Counted from the stretch's first letter, positions 53,028-62,062 are shown. The stretch: DNA of 64,000 bases from Ruminococcaceae bacterium OttesenSCG-928-A16 (GCA_030267215.1 JAJDJP010000002.1:62001-126000); one strand, 5' to 3'. Made by a program: numbers and translations. Notes: a model not told the origin generated them from the letters alone.

Positions 53028-54266
53028 ATGAGCATAGACGCCATTTTAGCTGCTGCCAAAGCCGCAAAAGCGGTGGTTGCCGCCTATACCGAAGATGAGC
53101 GCAACGCTATTTTAGAGAGCATGGCAACAGCCTTAACACAAAATAGCAATGCTATTTTAGCTGCAAACCAGCAGGATATTGAAAACGCCACCGGCCGCAT
53201 TGCCGATGTGATGATAGACCGCCTGCGGCTGGACCAAGAGCGCATTGCCGCCATGGCAAAGGGAATACGTGATGTTGCCGCCCTGCAAAGCCCGCTGGGC
53301 CATGTGGAAAACGAATTTACCAATGCCGATGGGCTAAAAATAAGCAAGGTGCGGGTGCCGGTGGGTGTGGTTGCCATTATTTACGAAAGCCGCCCCAACG
53401 TTACCACCGATGCCGCCGCCCTTTGCCTAAAAAGCGGCAACGTTTGCATTTTGCGCGGCGGCAGCGATGCCATTTGCACAAACACCGCCATTGCCCAATC
53501 CCTTGCGGCTGCCCTTGCCGCAAACGGTGCCCCAGCGGGCACCGTGCAACTGGTAACCGATACTTCTCATGATTCGGCCCGGTTGTTAATGGAAGCCCGT
53601 GGCAGTGTGGATTTGCTGATACCCCGTGGCGGCAAAAACCTAATTAGAGCCGTGGTAGAGGGTGCCAAAGGTGTGCCGGTAATAGAAACCGGCACCGGCA
53701 TTTGCCATGTGTATGTAGATAAAGATGCCGACCTTGCCATGGCGGCCAATATTGTGTATAATGCCAAAACCAGCCGCCCCAGTGTGTGTAACTCGGCCGA
53801 GGTTTGCCTGGTGCACCGAGACGTTGCCGCAGCATTTTTGCCCGAAGTGCAAAAATTGCTCCACCAAAAACAGGTGGAGCTTCGGCTGGATAGCCGCGCC
53901 GCGGCCATTATTGACGGCAGCCCCGCCACCCCCGACGATTTTGACACCGAGTTTTTAGATTATATATTAGCCATTGCGGTGGTAGATAGCCTGCAAGACG
54001 CCATTGCCCATATAAACCAGCATTCTACCGGGCATAGCGATGCCATTATTACCGCAAACCCCGCCGCTGCCACCGCCTTTTTAACCCAGGTAGACAGCGC
54101 TGCCGTATACCATAACGCCTCTACCCGCTTTACCGATGGCGGCGTTTTTGGCCTTGGCTGCGAAATGGGTATTTCTACCCAAAAAATTGGCGCACGTGGC
54201 CCCATGGGCTTGTACGAGCTTACCAGCTATAAATATACCATTCAGGGTACAGGGCAAACACGCTAA
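53028..54266 (+). CDS. proA: Glutamate-5-semialdehyde dehydrogenase (gamma-glutamyl phosphate reductase)
   Basis: ProA reduces gamma-glutamyl phosphate to the semialdehyde that cyclises to pyrroline-5-carboxylate. The 412 residues carry VPVGVVAIIYESRPNVT, CILRGGSDA, LIPRGGKNLI and the catalytic Cys region TSRPSVCNSAE. AAGGAGG precedes the ATG. With proB it gives the first two steps; proC is not in the window. Confidence 0.96.
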   Translation: MSIDAILAAAKAAKAVVAAYTEDERNAILESMATALTQNSNAILAANQQDIENATGRIADVMIDRLRLDQERIAAMAKGIRDVAALQSPLGHVENEFTNADGLKISKVRVPVGVVAIIYESRPNVTTDAAALCLKSGNVCILRGGSDAICTNTAIAQSLAAALAANGAPAGTVQLVTDTSHDSARLLMEARGSVDLLIPRGGKNLIRAVVEGAKGVPVIETGTGICHVYVDKDADLAMAANIVYNAKTSRPSVCNSAEVCLVHRDVAAAFLPEVQKLLHQKQVELRLDSRAAAIIDGSPATPDDFDTEFLDYILAIAVVDSLQDAIAHINQHSTGHSDAIITANPAAATAFLTQVDSAAVYHNASTRFTDGGVFGLGCEMGISTQKIGARGPMGLYELTSYKYTIQGTGQTR

Positions 54267-54324
54267 TTAAGGCCTGTAACCCCGCCCAAAGCACCACCCC
54301 AACCTGTTTATGAAAGGGAGCAAT

Positions 54325-55584
54325 ATGGCAAGCGAAAATAAAGAGCTAGACAAAAAGGTGGAGGCTGCTGGGGCAAAACCCACCCCCCAAGCCAAAGTTA
54401 CCACCCCTAAAAAAGAAGAAACCAGCAAACCTGCTGCCAAAGCAGCCAACGAAAAAGCCAATGTAAAACCGGCCGCCAAACCAGCAACCGGCGCTGCGGC
54501 AGAAAAGGCAGCACCTAAGGCCACCGCGGCAAAAAGCGCACCGGCAGAAAAAGAAGACCCAAAACCAGCTGCCAAAACCGGCACAAAGGCCACCATCAAA
54601 GCAGCCGAAACACCGGCGGCAGATAAAGTGGAGGCCGAAAAAGCCACTGAGGCTACTGCCGAAACCAAAAAAACAGCCCCTACGGTGCGCAAAATAGACC
54701 CCGAAGTGGCCCGCCGAAAAAAAGAAGAACAGGCCCGCAAAGGCCGCCGGCGCAACCGGCAGCTATTGGGCGTGGTACTTTCCATCCTTATTGTGGTGGG
54801 TGTGGTTAGCATTATTCAAAGTGCTGTGCGGGTAGCCGGCACCCTGCTAGATAACACCGACGAAAAGGCGGGGTATGAATTTAGAATTGCGCCGATGGTT
54901 TGGTTTGATTTGCTGCCGTTTGAAAACCCCGAGCAAATTGACGAGAACTCGCTTAAAGAGCTTATCATCTTTGGGCTAATCGATAACCTGGGCAACGAAA
55001 TTCAGCACGATGAAAATGGCTCGGCCATTGTGCCGGTGCTGGAGGTAGACCGCTACGCAGCCAATTTGTTTGGCCCCGGCTTTACCTTTAGCGGCCACCA
55101 AGAGTTTACCAGCATTACCCAGGGCATTACCTACCAATACAACGAAGCACTGAACGCCTACATTGTGGCTGGCACCGGGCTAGAGCTTGCCTATGCCCCC
55201 ACCGTAATAGATGCCAAGCACGAAAGGGGCGGCGTTGTACGGGTAGTTGTGGGGTATGTTTCTACCAAAAGTAAAGAGGGTAACCTGTTGCCCTCGCTGG
55301 ATTATGAGCACCCCGTGCGGTATATGGATTATATGTTCCAGCGCAACGGCAGCGAGTACTATCTGTTTGCGCTGCGCCCCAACACCACCCAGCCTATTAT
55401 CGCCGCTTCGGGCAGCACGTCTGGGGTGGCATCGCTTGCCTTGTTAGAGGACGATTCCGCCATCTCCATCATCAGCACTCCGCCGGCTTCTTCGGTTGCC
55501 AGCGTGGCCGACGACAGTGTGGCAGACGACAGTGCCACCAGCGATGTGGAAAGCGATGCTTCTAATGTTTCATCGGCTGCGTAG
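54325..55584 (+). CDS. Membrane protein with Lys/Ala-rich cytoplasmic N-terminus
   Basis: I do not recognise a family. The 419-residue protein begins with about 120 residues rich in Lys, Ala, Pro and Glu (KPAAKAANEK, AAPKATAAK), like histone H1-type tails. A basic RRKKEEQARKGRRRNRQ stretch and one membrane helix (LLGVVLSILIVVGVVSIIQ) follow, then an outside domain of about 220 residues with IAPMVWFDLLPFENPEQIDENS cut here as FDLLPFENPEQIDENS. The tail is low-complexity SVASVADDS and VESDASNVSSAA. A terminator follows. AAGGGAG precedes the ATG. Confidence 0.7.
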   Translation: MASENKELDKKVEAAGAKPTPQAKVTTPKKEETSKPAAKAANEKANVKPAAKPATGAAAEKAAPKATAAKSAPAEKEDPKPAAKTGTKATIKAAETPAADKVEAEKATEATAETKKTAPTVRKIDPEVARRKKEEQARKGRRRNRQLLGVVLSILIVVGVVSIIQSAVRVAGTLLDNTDEKAGYEFRIAPMVWFDLLPFENPEQIDENSLKELIIFGLIDNLGNEIQHDENGSAIVPVLEVDRYAANLFGPGFTFSGHQEFTSITQGITYQYNEALNAYIVAGTGLELAYAPTVIDAKHERGGVVRVVVGYVSTKSKEGNLLPSLDYEHPVRYMDYMFQRNGSEYYLFALRPNTTQPIIAASGSTSGVASLALLEDDSAISIISTPPASSVASVADDSVADDSATSDVESDASNVSSAA

Positions 55585-55608
55585 CGCGGCATGCCCATTG
55601 CACATATT

Positions 55609-55644
55609 ACCTCATTTGCCCCTTTGGGGCAGGTGAGGTTTTTT
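55609..55644 (+). terminator. Terminator after the 54325 gene
   Basis: ACCTCATTTGCCCC and GGGGCAGGTGAGGT form an imperfect 12-bp stem with six T after it. Confidence 0.85.
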
Positions 55645-55720
55645 ACCGTTTATAAGCTAGAAACAACCGAACAGGCATAAATTCTTTATTTTTAAGGCCA
55701 TGTTGGCTACCATTAAAACA

Positions 55721-55742
55721 GAAGTGACGACGTCAACACTTC
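55721..55742. promoter_or_regulatory. 22-bp palindrome upstream of the LytTR gene
   Basis: GAAGTG, AC, GACGTC, AA, CACTTC: both arms and the centre are perfectly symmetric apart from two middle positions. It lies 24 bp before the LytTR start and could be an operator. Confidence 0.5.
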
Positions 55743-55765
55743 ACGTGTAAGGAGGATGTTTTTTT

Positions 55766-56206
55766 GTGAAAGTTGAAATAGTGCTAAACCAAACCATAAC
55801 CGAACCGTTACTTGTTTTGCACACAAACAAACTTACCCCAGAGCTTGCCGCGTTAATGGCAAACCTTGCCGAGCCGCAAAGCCTTGGCCTTGCCGCTTAT
55901 ACCAAAACCGGCATCGTGCTGCTAAACCCTGCCGATATCTTACGTGTGTACAGCGAAGGGAAACGCGTTTTTACCAAAACCGCCACCAACTGTTATTTAT
56001 TAAAAATGCGCCTGTACGAAGCAGAAGAAAAACTGGGCGGCAACCAAATGGTGCGCATTTCCAGCTCGGAAATAGTAAATTTTAACCATGTAAAGGGGCT
56101 GGACATGAGCATTAGCGGCACTATTCGGCTCAGCTTTAACAATGGAGAAGAAACCTTTGTTTCACGTCGATATGTATCGGTTATTAAAAAATTGTTGGGT
56201 GTATAA
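55766..56206 (+). CDS. LytTR DNA-binding regulator
   Basis: The 146-residue protein has an N-terminal part of about 45 residues followed by a LytTR domain (ILRVYSEGKRVFTKTATNCYLL, RISSSEIVNFNHVKG, FVSRRYVSVIKKLLG; first shortened to core ILRVYSEGKRVFTK). There is no receiver domain. It starts with GTG after AAGGAGG. Stand-alone LytTR proteins paired with a small membrane protein form LytTR regulatory systems in which the membrane partner restrains the regulator. The DUF3021 gene 24 bp downstream fits that. Confidence 0.9.
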   Translation: MKVEIVLNQTITEPLLVLHTNKLTPELAALMANLAEPQSLGLAAYTKTGIVLLNPADILRVYSEGKRVFTKTATNCYLLKMRLYEAEEKLGGNQMVRISSSEIVNFNHVKGLDMSISGTIRLSFNNGEETFVSRRYVSVIKKLLGV

Positions 56207-56230
56207 CACCTTAAAAAAAGGGGAACCATT

Positions 56231-56701
56231 ATGACTATTAAAAAACGCCTTGTTTTGTATGGCCTGGCTGGTTTTGTAGGGGGGCCATTTATCAGTACCA
56301 TCATCTTATTAATAATTAGCTATGCAAATGCCAACCAATGGGGGTGGGTTTTTAGCCCCGTGCCGCCCACGCTTACCGCCGCTATCGGCAACCATTTAAA
56401 TGCCTATCTGGTGCAATTTTTGCTTTCGGGGATTCTGGGGGCCGGGTTTGCCATGGCCTCGCTTATTTGGCAAGTAGAGCGCTGGAGCCACACCAAACAA
56501 ACCCTCTTACACTTTATTGCTTCGGTTATTGTTATGTTTCCCATTGCTTATTTTGCCGGGTGGATGGAGCATTCGATTCGAGGATTTGTAGGTTATTTTC
56601 TTATTTTTATTGCTATATACGCTATTATTTGGGTTTTTACTACCATTGGCATGCGCCAAAAAATAAAAAAAATGAACCATCAACTGCAAAACAAACCTTA
56701 A
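56231..56701 (+). CDS. DUF3021 four-helix membrane protein, partner of LytTR regulator
   Basis: The 156-residue protein has four hydrophobic segments (LVLYGLAGFVGGPFISTIIL, LVQFLLSGILGAGFAMASL, LHFIASVIVMFPIAYFAG, YFLIFIAIYAIIWVFTTIG) and a basic C-terminal tail. The layout and position after LytTR fit DUF3021. By analogy to HdrM/BrsM-type systems it probably holds the regulator inactive at the membrane until a signal arrives. GGGGAA precedes the ATG. Confidence 0.83.
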   Translation: MTIKKRLVLYGLAGFVGGPFISTIILLIISYANANQWGWVFSPVPPTLTAAIGNHLNAYLVQFLLSGILGAGFAMASLIWQVERWSHTKQTLLHFIASVIVMFPIAYFAGWMEHSIRGFVGYFLIFIAIYAIIWVFTTIGMRQKIKKMNHQLQNKP

Positions 56702-56775
56702 AGGGCCGCCTTACAACAACAGCCCAAAATGATTGAAAGTAGTTTGGTTTTACCGCTTTAAGCAAACCACTTTTA

Positions 56776-56804
56776 TTGACGAAAAATCACCCCCGTGATA
56801 CACT
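56776..56804 (+). promoter_or_regulatory. Sortase promoter with palindromic spacer
   Basis: TTGACG, a 17-bp spacer and TACACT. The spacer contains ATCAC-CCCC-GTGAT (56786-56799), so a repressor bound there would block RNA polymerase. Confidence 0.65.
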
Positions 56805-56875
56805 TAAAACAAGAAATACCCGTGCTTTGCTTTACGCTTAGCGCCATAACTAATTTTTTATAAAAGGAAGCCCAC

Positions 56876-57676
56876 ATGCATTACAAAGCAAAAAACAAAC
56901 CCCAAAAACGCAAAAAAATGCACCCGGTTGAGCTAATATTGCTAATTGTTGCCGCAGCAGTTTTTATTGGCAGCGCCGTGTACCTTGCCAACTATTTTTG
57001 GCAGGCACGGCAGGTAAACCAAGAGGTGGCCGAACTGGCCCAGTTGGTGCAAAAAGCACCCGAAAGCACTGCCGGAAATGGCGACGAAAGCACGCCGCCC
57101 CTTGAAATGAACGGCTTTAAAGCCTTGCACGAAAAAAACCCCGACATTGTTGGCTGGATTACCATTGAAGGCACCGGGGTGGATTACCCCGTGATGCAAA
57201 GCAGCGATAACAATTTTTACCTGCGCCGCAACTTCGATAAAGAATACAGCCTTTCGGGTATCCCTTTTTTAGATTACCGCAACGATTTAAGCACCACCCA
57301 AAGCAACCTAATTATTTATGGCCATAACATGAAAAGCGGCGTGATGTTTGGCGACCTTGCCAAATACCAAAAGCAAGAATTTTATACCCAGCACCCTGTT
57401 ATTGCGTTTAACACCCTTGCGCAAAATAACCAGTACGAAATTGTGGCGGTATTTTATGCCCTGATAGCGCCAGAAGACCCAAACAACTTTGCCTATTACA
57501 ACTTTATTAACGCCCAAACCCCCGAAGAATTTGATAATTTTTTGCAGCAAGCTATGGCGCGTGCCTTTTATAACACCGGCATTACCCCGCAATTTGGCGA
57601 TGAACTGCTCACCCTTTCTACCTGCGACAATGTTACCGACGAAGGGCGCATTGTGGTGGTGGCACGCAAGCAATAG
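56876..57676 (+). CDS. srtB: Class B sortase
   Basis: Sortases link surface proteins or pilins covalently to the wall. The 266-residue protein has an N-terminal membrane anchor (VELILLIVAAAVFIGSAVYL), an NPDIVGWITIEGTGVDYPVM entry and the catalytic residues of the family: His in YGHNMKSG, Cys in LSTCDN and Arg in DEGRIVVVARK. The SrtB type is inferred from the long loop before the Cys. No protein with an obvious sorting signal lies in the window. AAAGGAAG precedes the ATG. Confidence 0.93.
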   Translation: MHYKAKNKPQKRKKMHPVELILLIVAAAVFIGSAVYLANYFWQARQVNQEVAELAQLVQKAPESTAGNGDESTPPLEMNGFKALHEKNPDIVGWITIEGTGVDYPVMQSSDNNFYLRRNFDKEYSLSGIPFLDYRNDLSTTQSNLIIYGHNMKSGVMFGDLAKYQKQEFYTQHPVIAFNTLAQNNQYEIVAVFYALIAPEDPNNFAYYNFINAQTPEEFDNFLQQAMARAFYNTGITPQFGDELLTLSTCDNVTDEGRIVVVARKQ

Positions 57677-57820
57677 CATTTTCACTACCAAAAATTCTAT
57701 TATCAACTGCAAAATCGCTTATCGGTATACTCTACTCTACCTGTATTCGGTTGTGCTGGTTGCGCCATGCATTATATACTTAAGCTGCAACACAATATAT
57801 ACCTGCATGGAGGGTACCAG

Positions 57821-58234
57821 ATGGAATATACAACAATGGGCGAATTAATTAGCGATGCGAGAAAAGCCAAAAACTTAACACAAAAAGAACTGGCCGACCA
57901 GCTGAATATTACAGACAAGGCTGTTTCTAAGTGGGAAAGAGGTGCCTCTTACCCCGATATAAGCACCTTGCCAAAACTTGCAGATATTCTGGAAATATCG
58001 TCGGAAGACTTACTTCGTTGCCAAACACAGGAAGTATCTTCTAAACCTCGAAATTCATCTGTTGGCAAAAAAGTGAACCAAATGATTGGCCTAATACTTA
58101 AGGCGGTTGCCCTTGCAATGGGGGTTGCCACCTTGGTTTTATCTATTATTGGAGAGATAGAACCCCAAAGTGCAATTACCTTGCTTGCCATTGGGATAAC
58201 CTGCCTCAGTTTTTCACAATTTCACAATAGTTAA
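57821..58234 (+). CDS. XRE-family regulator with C-terminal membrane helices
   Basis: The 137-residue protein has a Cro/CI-type helix-turn-helix at residues 6-60 (ISDARKAKNLTQKELADQLN, KAVSKWERGASYPDI) followed by a linker and two hydrophobic segments (LKAVALAMGVATLVLSII, AITLLAIGITCLSFSQF). Such membrane-tied regulators are common near envelope-stress genes. The start is the ATG at 57821, 8 nt after GGAGGG. A bidirectional terminator follows. The target is unknown; the upstream sortase promoter palindrome is a candidate site. Confidence 0.85.
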   Translation: MEYTTMGELISDARKAKNLTQKELADQLNITDKAVSKWERGASYPDISTLPKLADILEISSEDLLRCQTQEVSSKPRNSSVGKKVNQMIGLILKAVALAMGVATLVLSIIGEIEPQSAITLLAIGITCLSFSQFHNS

Positions 58235-58270
58235 AATAAAGGCTCTGCCAATTTGGCAGAGCCTTTATTT
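58234..58270. terminator. Bidirectional terminator
   Basis: AAATAAAGGCTCTGCCA and its exact inverse TGGCAGAGCCTTTATTT flank a 3-nt loop, between convergent genes. Confidence 0.92.
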
Positions 58271-58283
58271 ATTTGCCCGCCTG

Positions 58284-59660
58284 CTACACCGCAGGCACCA
58301 GCCATTCCTGGTAGGTTTTTAGGTCGTTATCGGCTGTGCTCTCCTCGCCCGGCACCTCTACATAAAACTTATAAAAAGGGACTATGTACTGGGCAGTGGG
58401 GTCATCATCGTACACAAGGTCTACCTTGGCAATGTTTTGCTTGGTAGGGGGCTGCTGTGCGCCGGCAAGGGCAGCGCCCTGCCCGGCCAACAGTATTGTT
58501 TCGGCTTCCGCCACTGTTAACACAGGGGTTTCTGCCACCAGCTCCAAAAGTTCGGCACGGCGCATGTTTAGCTCGGTTAATAATCCATCGCTGTTAAAAG
58601 CAAACTGCACCCCTGCCAGGCTGCGGTTTAAAAGCGCACCTTCGGCTGTGCCACCGGCATCGTACACCCAGTAACACCACTGGGCACCCGCCGCACTTTG
58701 CTGGTGGGTTACCATGGCCGTGGGGGTTTGCATGCCGCTTAGCAACGGGGTATATTCAGTAATTAAGGCCTGCAAATATTGCAGGTGGGCTTGCATCTCA
58801 TCGCCCGTGGCGGGGGCCTGCCCTGCCGCCGGGTTTACCGGCTGGCCAAATTGCACCTGCACCTGCCCGCTACGCCATACTGTAAGTGTTGTGCCGCCGG
58901 CCACAGTGCCGGTTACGGTGTAAAGGCCTTGCTGGACACCGCCTGTTTCCATCTCTATATTTTGGGGCTCTACACGCTGCACATACAGGCCAAGTGCCGC
59001 CGCTTGCTCGTACAACACCTCTTCCATCTGCTGCTGCGAAAGCCCGCTTGGCACATACCCGGTGGCGGTTTGCTGCAACATTTTACGGTACACCGGCAGG
59101 GTGGTAAACGGCACCTCTTCCCCCGCTTGCAAAGCCCAATCGTTTGTGTAATTTTGTATATCGTCCAGCTGCAATTGGGCTAGTTCCTTTTGCTGCCCCT
59201 CTTCGGCTTGGGCGGCGGCTGGCAAATCTGGCAAGCTATCCCCGTTCGGCATACCCTCGTACGGGCTTAGGGCGGCCATTTTAGGGGCCGCCTGCTGCTG
59301 TGGGGCCTGTGGCTGCTGAGGCGCAAAATAGCCCGATGGCTGATTACCGGCCGGCACACTAGCCGCCCCGGTGGCGGCCGTTGCCTCGTTAAAAAAGGCC
59401 TGCCCCTGCTGTATGGTTGCCATGCTGCTGTTTAACGAAGAAAAAACACCACGCACCGCAACCACGCCACCCGCCAGCACCACAACCGCTGCCGCGGTGG
59501 CCACAATACGGCGGGGGGTAAACCACGCTGTTTTAGGTTTTGCGGGTTCTTCTGGGGTGGGGGTTTCTAATTCTGCCAGCAGCATCTGTTTGGTTTTGGC
59601 CTTAAATGCTTCGCTGGCTTGTATCTTTTGCAGTTCATCTTTATAGTCTTGGTGCCGCAT
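58284..59660 (-). CDS. Membrane protein co-transcribed with ECF sigma, putative anti-sigma factor
   Basis: The 458-residue protein has a short cytoplasmic N-terminus (MRHQDYKDELQKIQASEAFK, about 45 residues), one membrane helix (IVATAAAVVVLAGGVVAV), a Gln/Pro/Ala-rich stalk and a large outer domain. The outer part has two parallel halves, each a beta-meander (GLYTVTGTVAGGTTLTVW; WCYWVYDAGGTAEGALL), resembling YycH/YycI-like sensor folds. It lacks a zinc-binding ZAS motif. Its ATG overlaps the sigma stop (ATGA), so tight coupling suggests it holds the sigma factor. Confidence 0.75.
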   Translation of the reverse strand: MRHQDYKDELQKIQASEAFKAKTKQMLLAELETPTPEEPAKPKTAWFTPRRIVATAAAVVVLAGGVVAVRGVFSSLNSSMATIQQGQAFFNEATAATGAASVPAGNQPSGYFAPQQPQAPQQQAAPKMAALSPYEGMPNGDSLPDLPAAAQAEEGQQKELAQLQLDDIQNYTNDWALQAGEEVPFTTLPVYRKMLQQTATGYVPSGLSQQQMEEVLYEQAAALGLYVQRVEPQNIEMETGGVQQGLYTVTGTVAGGTTLTVWRSGQVQVQFGQPVNPAAGQAPATGDEMQAHLQYLQALITEYTPLLSGMQTPTAMVTHQQSAAGAQWCYWVYDAGGTAEGALLNRSLAGVQFAFNSDGLLTELNMRRAELLELVAETPVLTVAEAETILLAGQGAALAGAQQPPTKQNIAKVDLVYDDDPTAQYIVPFYKFYVEVPGEESTADNDLKTYQEWLVPAV

Positions 59661-60148
59661 CAGTCCCACCCTCCTTCCAGCAGAACCCGAAGTTTGGCCC
59701 GCGCACGGTGCAGGCGGCTTTCTACCGTGCCCTGCCGGGTTTCTAGCAGGGCTGCAATTTCGGCGGTAGAATATCCTTCGAAATAATATAAATATACAAC
59801 GGTGCGGTATTTTTCAGGCAAAGTGCGCACCACATTCAGCACTTCAAAATGGTCGTCTTGCTCTGTTTCGGCAAGGGTTTCATCCATGGCCGTGGTTTTT
59901 TTGTTCCAGCCAGACCGCATCATGTCCTTACACTGGTTCACCGTCACCCGTATCAGCCATGCCTTTTCGTGCTCAGCGCTGGCAAATTCAGGGTTTAGGC
60001 GCAACAGCTTTAAAAACACAGTTTGCACGGCGTCCTCTGCATCGGTTTTGTTGCTGGTTTGGTTTAGGGCAACGCGCAACAAAGTAGACGAATACTCATC
60101 CACAATCCGCTCTATTTTCTGTTCGGGGGTTTCGTTCAAAGGCAGCAT
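59660..60148 (-). CDS. ECF-type RNA polymerase sigma factor
   Basis: The 162-residue protein has region 2 (EYSSTLLRVALNQTSNKTDAEDAVQ in part: TDAEDAVQTVFLKLLR and KAWLIRVTVNQCKDMMR) and region 4 (LPEKYRTVVYLYYFEGYST, then AEIAALLETRQGTVESRLHR) typical of extracytoplasmic function sigma factors. AGGAG precedes the ATG. The downstream membrane protein is the likely anti-sigma partner. The regulon cannot be seen; envelope stress is the usual signal (inference). Confidence 0.93.
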   Translation of the reverse strand: MLPLNETPEQKIERIVDEYSSTLLRVALNQTSNKTDAEDAVQTVFLKLLRLNPEFASAEHEKAWLIRVTVNQCKDMMRSGWNKKTTAMDETLAETEQDDHFEVLNVVRTLPEKYRTVVYLYYFEGYSTAEIAALLETRQGTVESRLHRARAKLRVLLEGGWD

Positions 60149-60208
60149 GCCGTGCTCCTCTCGTGTATAATACGTTTGGGGGCTGCTATTGCTTGCATGG
60201 CAAATGGC

Positions 60209-61033
60209 TCACTGCAAAATTCCTTCAATGGCAATAGCCACACCATCTTCGGCGCAGGGCAGGGTAACAAAATCGGCGGCGGCTTTCACGGCGGGCTCGG
60301 CATTGCCCATTGCCACGCCGTAGCCCACCGCTTTTAGCATTTCAACATCGTTGCCGCCATCGCCCACTGCCATTACTTGGTGGCGCTGCAGCCCCAAATG
60401 GGTTGCCAATGCCAAAAGGCCGGCCCCCTTGTTGGCTGTAGCCGTGTTTATCTCCAGGTTCATACTAATCGAAGATGTGGTGCAATTATCGCCCCTTGCC
60501 TGCAATGTGGCAAGGGTTTTTTGGCGCAGTTCTTCGGTTTTAAACAAAATCGAAAATTTCTCCACTCTCTTTTCGCTTTGGCGCACCACATTGGCCAGGC
60601 TATTTACCAGCACCCGTGTTTTTTGCATATATTGAATAATGTTGGGCGAAAGCACCCCTTCAAATCCAGAAAAATCCATGCTTTGGGTGTATCCATCGCC
60701 CTGAATATACATGGCAATCATCACGTCCAGCCCTTCCAAATATTCCAGCAGCGAAAGTGCTGTTTTGGTTTCAAAGCAATCGGTGTGTATTGGGGCTTTT
60801 TCTTCCATGTCGTACACAAAAGCGCCATTGGCCGTAAGGGCATAGCGCACACCGGGTATTTGCAAAAACTGTTTGGGTACACCGCTAAGCTGGCGGCCGG
60901 TAGCCGGCAACACCACAATGCCCTGCTGCAAAGCCTTGGCAATAGCCTCTTTTACCCGGGGGCGTATCTCTTTATGGTCGTTCAGCACGGTTCCGTCAAG
61001 GTCCAACCCAATTAATTTAATATCGCGTTTCAT
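60209..61033 (-). CDS. Cof-type HAD-IIB phosphatase
   Basis: The 274-residue hydrolase belongs to the Cof/YidA group of sugar- or nucleotide-phosphate phosphatases. Motif I is GLDLDGTVLN with the nucleophile Asp; motif II is LPATGRQ; the type IIB cap is in the middle (MIAMYIQGDGYTQ); motif III/IV is NKGAGLLALATHLGL and VMAVGDGGNDVEML. The substrate is unknown. It lies 30 bp after the DUF2804 gene in the same direction, so they may be co-transcribed. Confidence 0.9.
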   Translation of the reverse strand: MKRDIKLIGLDLDGTVLNDHKEIRPRVKEAIAKALQQGIVVLPATGRQLSGVPKQFLQIPGVRYALTANGAFVYDMEEKAPIHTDCFETKTALSLLEYLEGLDVMIAMYIQGDGYTQSMDFSGFEGVLSPNIIQYMQKTRVLVNSLANVVRQSEKRVEKFSILFKTEELRQKTLATLQARGDNCTTSSISMNLEINTATANKGAGLLALATHLGLQRHQVMAVGDGGNDVEMLKAVGYGVAMGNAEPAVKAAADFVTLPCAEDGVAIAIEGILQ

Positions 61034-61063
61034 TTTGTTGCTTGGTCTCCCATTTTCTTTTTT

Positions 61064-62062
61064 TTACCAGTTATTCACCGCATGCTCGGCAAAGCCTATA
61101 ATGTCGTGCACATCCAGTTTGGTGCCATCGTTTAGCACAGCAAAGCCGCTAAAGGCCCCAAACATTTGGTGGGTATTGTTGTTAACCCACAGCAGTTTTA
61201 TGGCGGTTTCTCTATCGTAAGTAGGGGCAAGGGTAAGGTGCAGCCTGCCCTCTTCGTCCACTAAGTTCCAAGGTGCGTCATAGCTTTCGCCAAGTTCAAA
61301 ACGCACCGCACCCAGTTTATGAATTTCCCCTTTGTAAAAAATGCAGTTTTCGGTAGCGGCACTGGTGTTGCCAAACCCACAGCCCAAATTAAAACCAAAT
61401 ACCTGGCCGTTTAAATAGCCCGCTGCATTGGACCAATACCACGCATTATGAAACGGCCACACGCCACGGCCCCAATCTAACAGGCCCCATGCGTTTTCGT
61501 CAAACACATATTCTACCCCATTTGCCACCACCCTGCCAAGGGCTTTCATGCAATTAATTTTGTGGTTATAGTAAAAGGCGGTGGGGTACTCGTTAAACGG
61601 GATATTAATGGCCAGCGCCTGTGGTGTTAGGCGGGTAAGGGTAATTTCGGCCTCTAGCCCGTTACACTTGCAATACAAAAACCGGGTATCGCCACGGGTT
61701 TCCAGCCGCATTTTCATGTCTTTTTTATCGTACAGCAGCACGCCGTCGGCATCGGCCGAGGCGCTAAGCTTTAGGCTGCTAAAGGGCAGGGCTAAAATTT
61801 TGTCTTGGGTAAAAATTTTTTCGCCGGTTTTAAAATTAAACAAGGTAACCCCTATTTGCCCGGCATAGCTTGCATGCCCAAAGGTAAATTGCAGTGCCAA
61901 ATGGTCGTTATTCACCTGGTACCAGTCCCACTCTTTAATGCGGTAAAACGGGGCTTTAATGCGGGCACGGTTGTACTGCAAAATGCCACTAGATGCCCAG
62001 CCGGCAATGGGGTGGCCTTGCTCGTTAAGCACCGGGCCGGGGGTGGTAAAGCGTTTTTCCAT
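61064..62062 (-). CDS. DUF2804 family protein
   Basis: The 332-residue protein is of unknown function. It matches the DUF2804 pattern by its Trp-rich core: RIKEWDWYQVNNDHLALQF, ENAWGLLDWGRGVWPFHNAW and the CGFGNTSAATENCIFY block. Such proteins are predicted beta-rich, lipocalin-like. The start is the ATG at 62062, preceded by AAAGGAGC. It lies just upstream of the HAD phosphatase gene. No catalytic residues can be assigned. Confidence 0.78.
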   Translation of the reverse strand: MEKRFTTPGPVLNEQGHPIAGWASSGILQYNRARIKAPFYRIKEWDWYQVNNDHLALQFTFGHASYAGQIGVTLFNFKTGEKIFTQDKILALPFSSLKLSASADADGVLLYDKKDMKMRLETRGDTRFLYCKCNGLEAEITLTRLTPQALAINIPFNEYPTAFYYNHKINCMKALGRVVANGVEYVFDENAWGLLDWGRGVWPFHNAWYWSNAAGYLNGQVFGFNLGCGFGNTSAATENCIFYKGEIHKLGAVRFELGESYDAPWNLVDEEGRLHLTLAPTYDRETAIKLLWVNNNTHQMFGAFSGFAVLNDGTKLDVHDIIGFAEHAVNNW

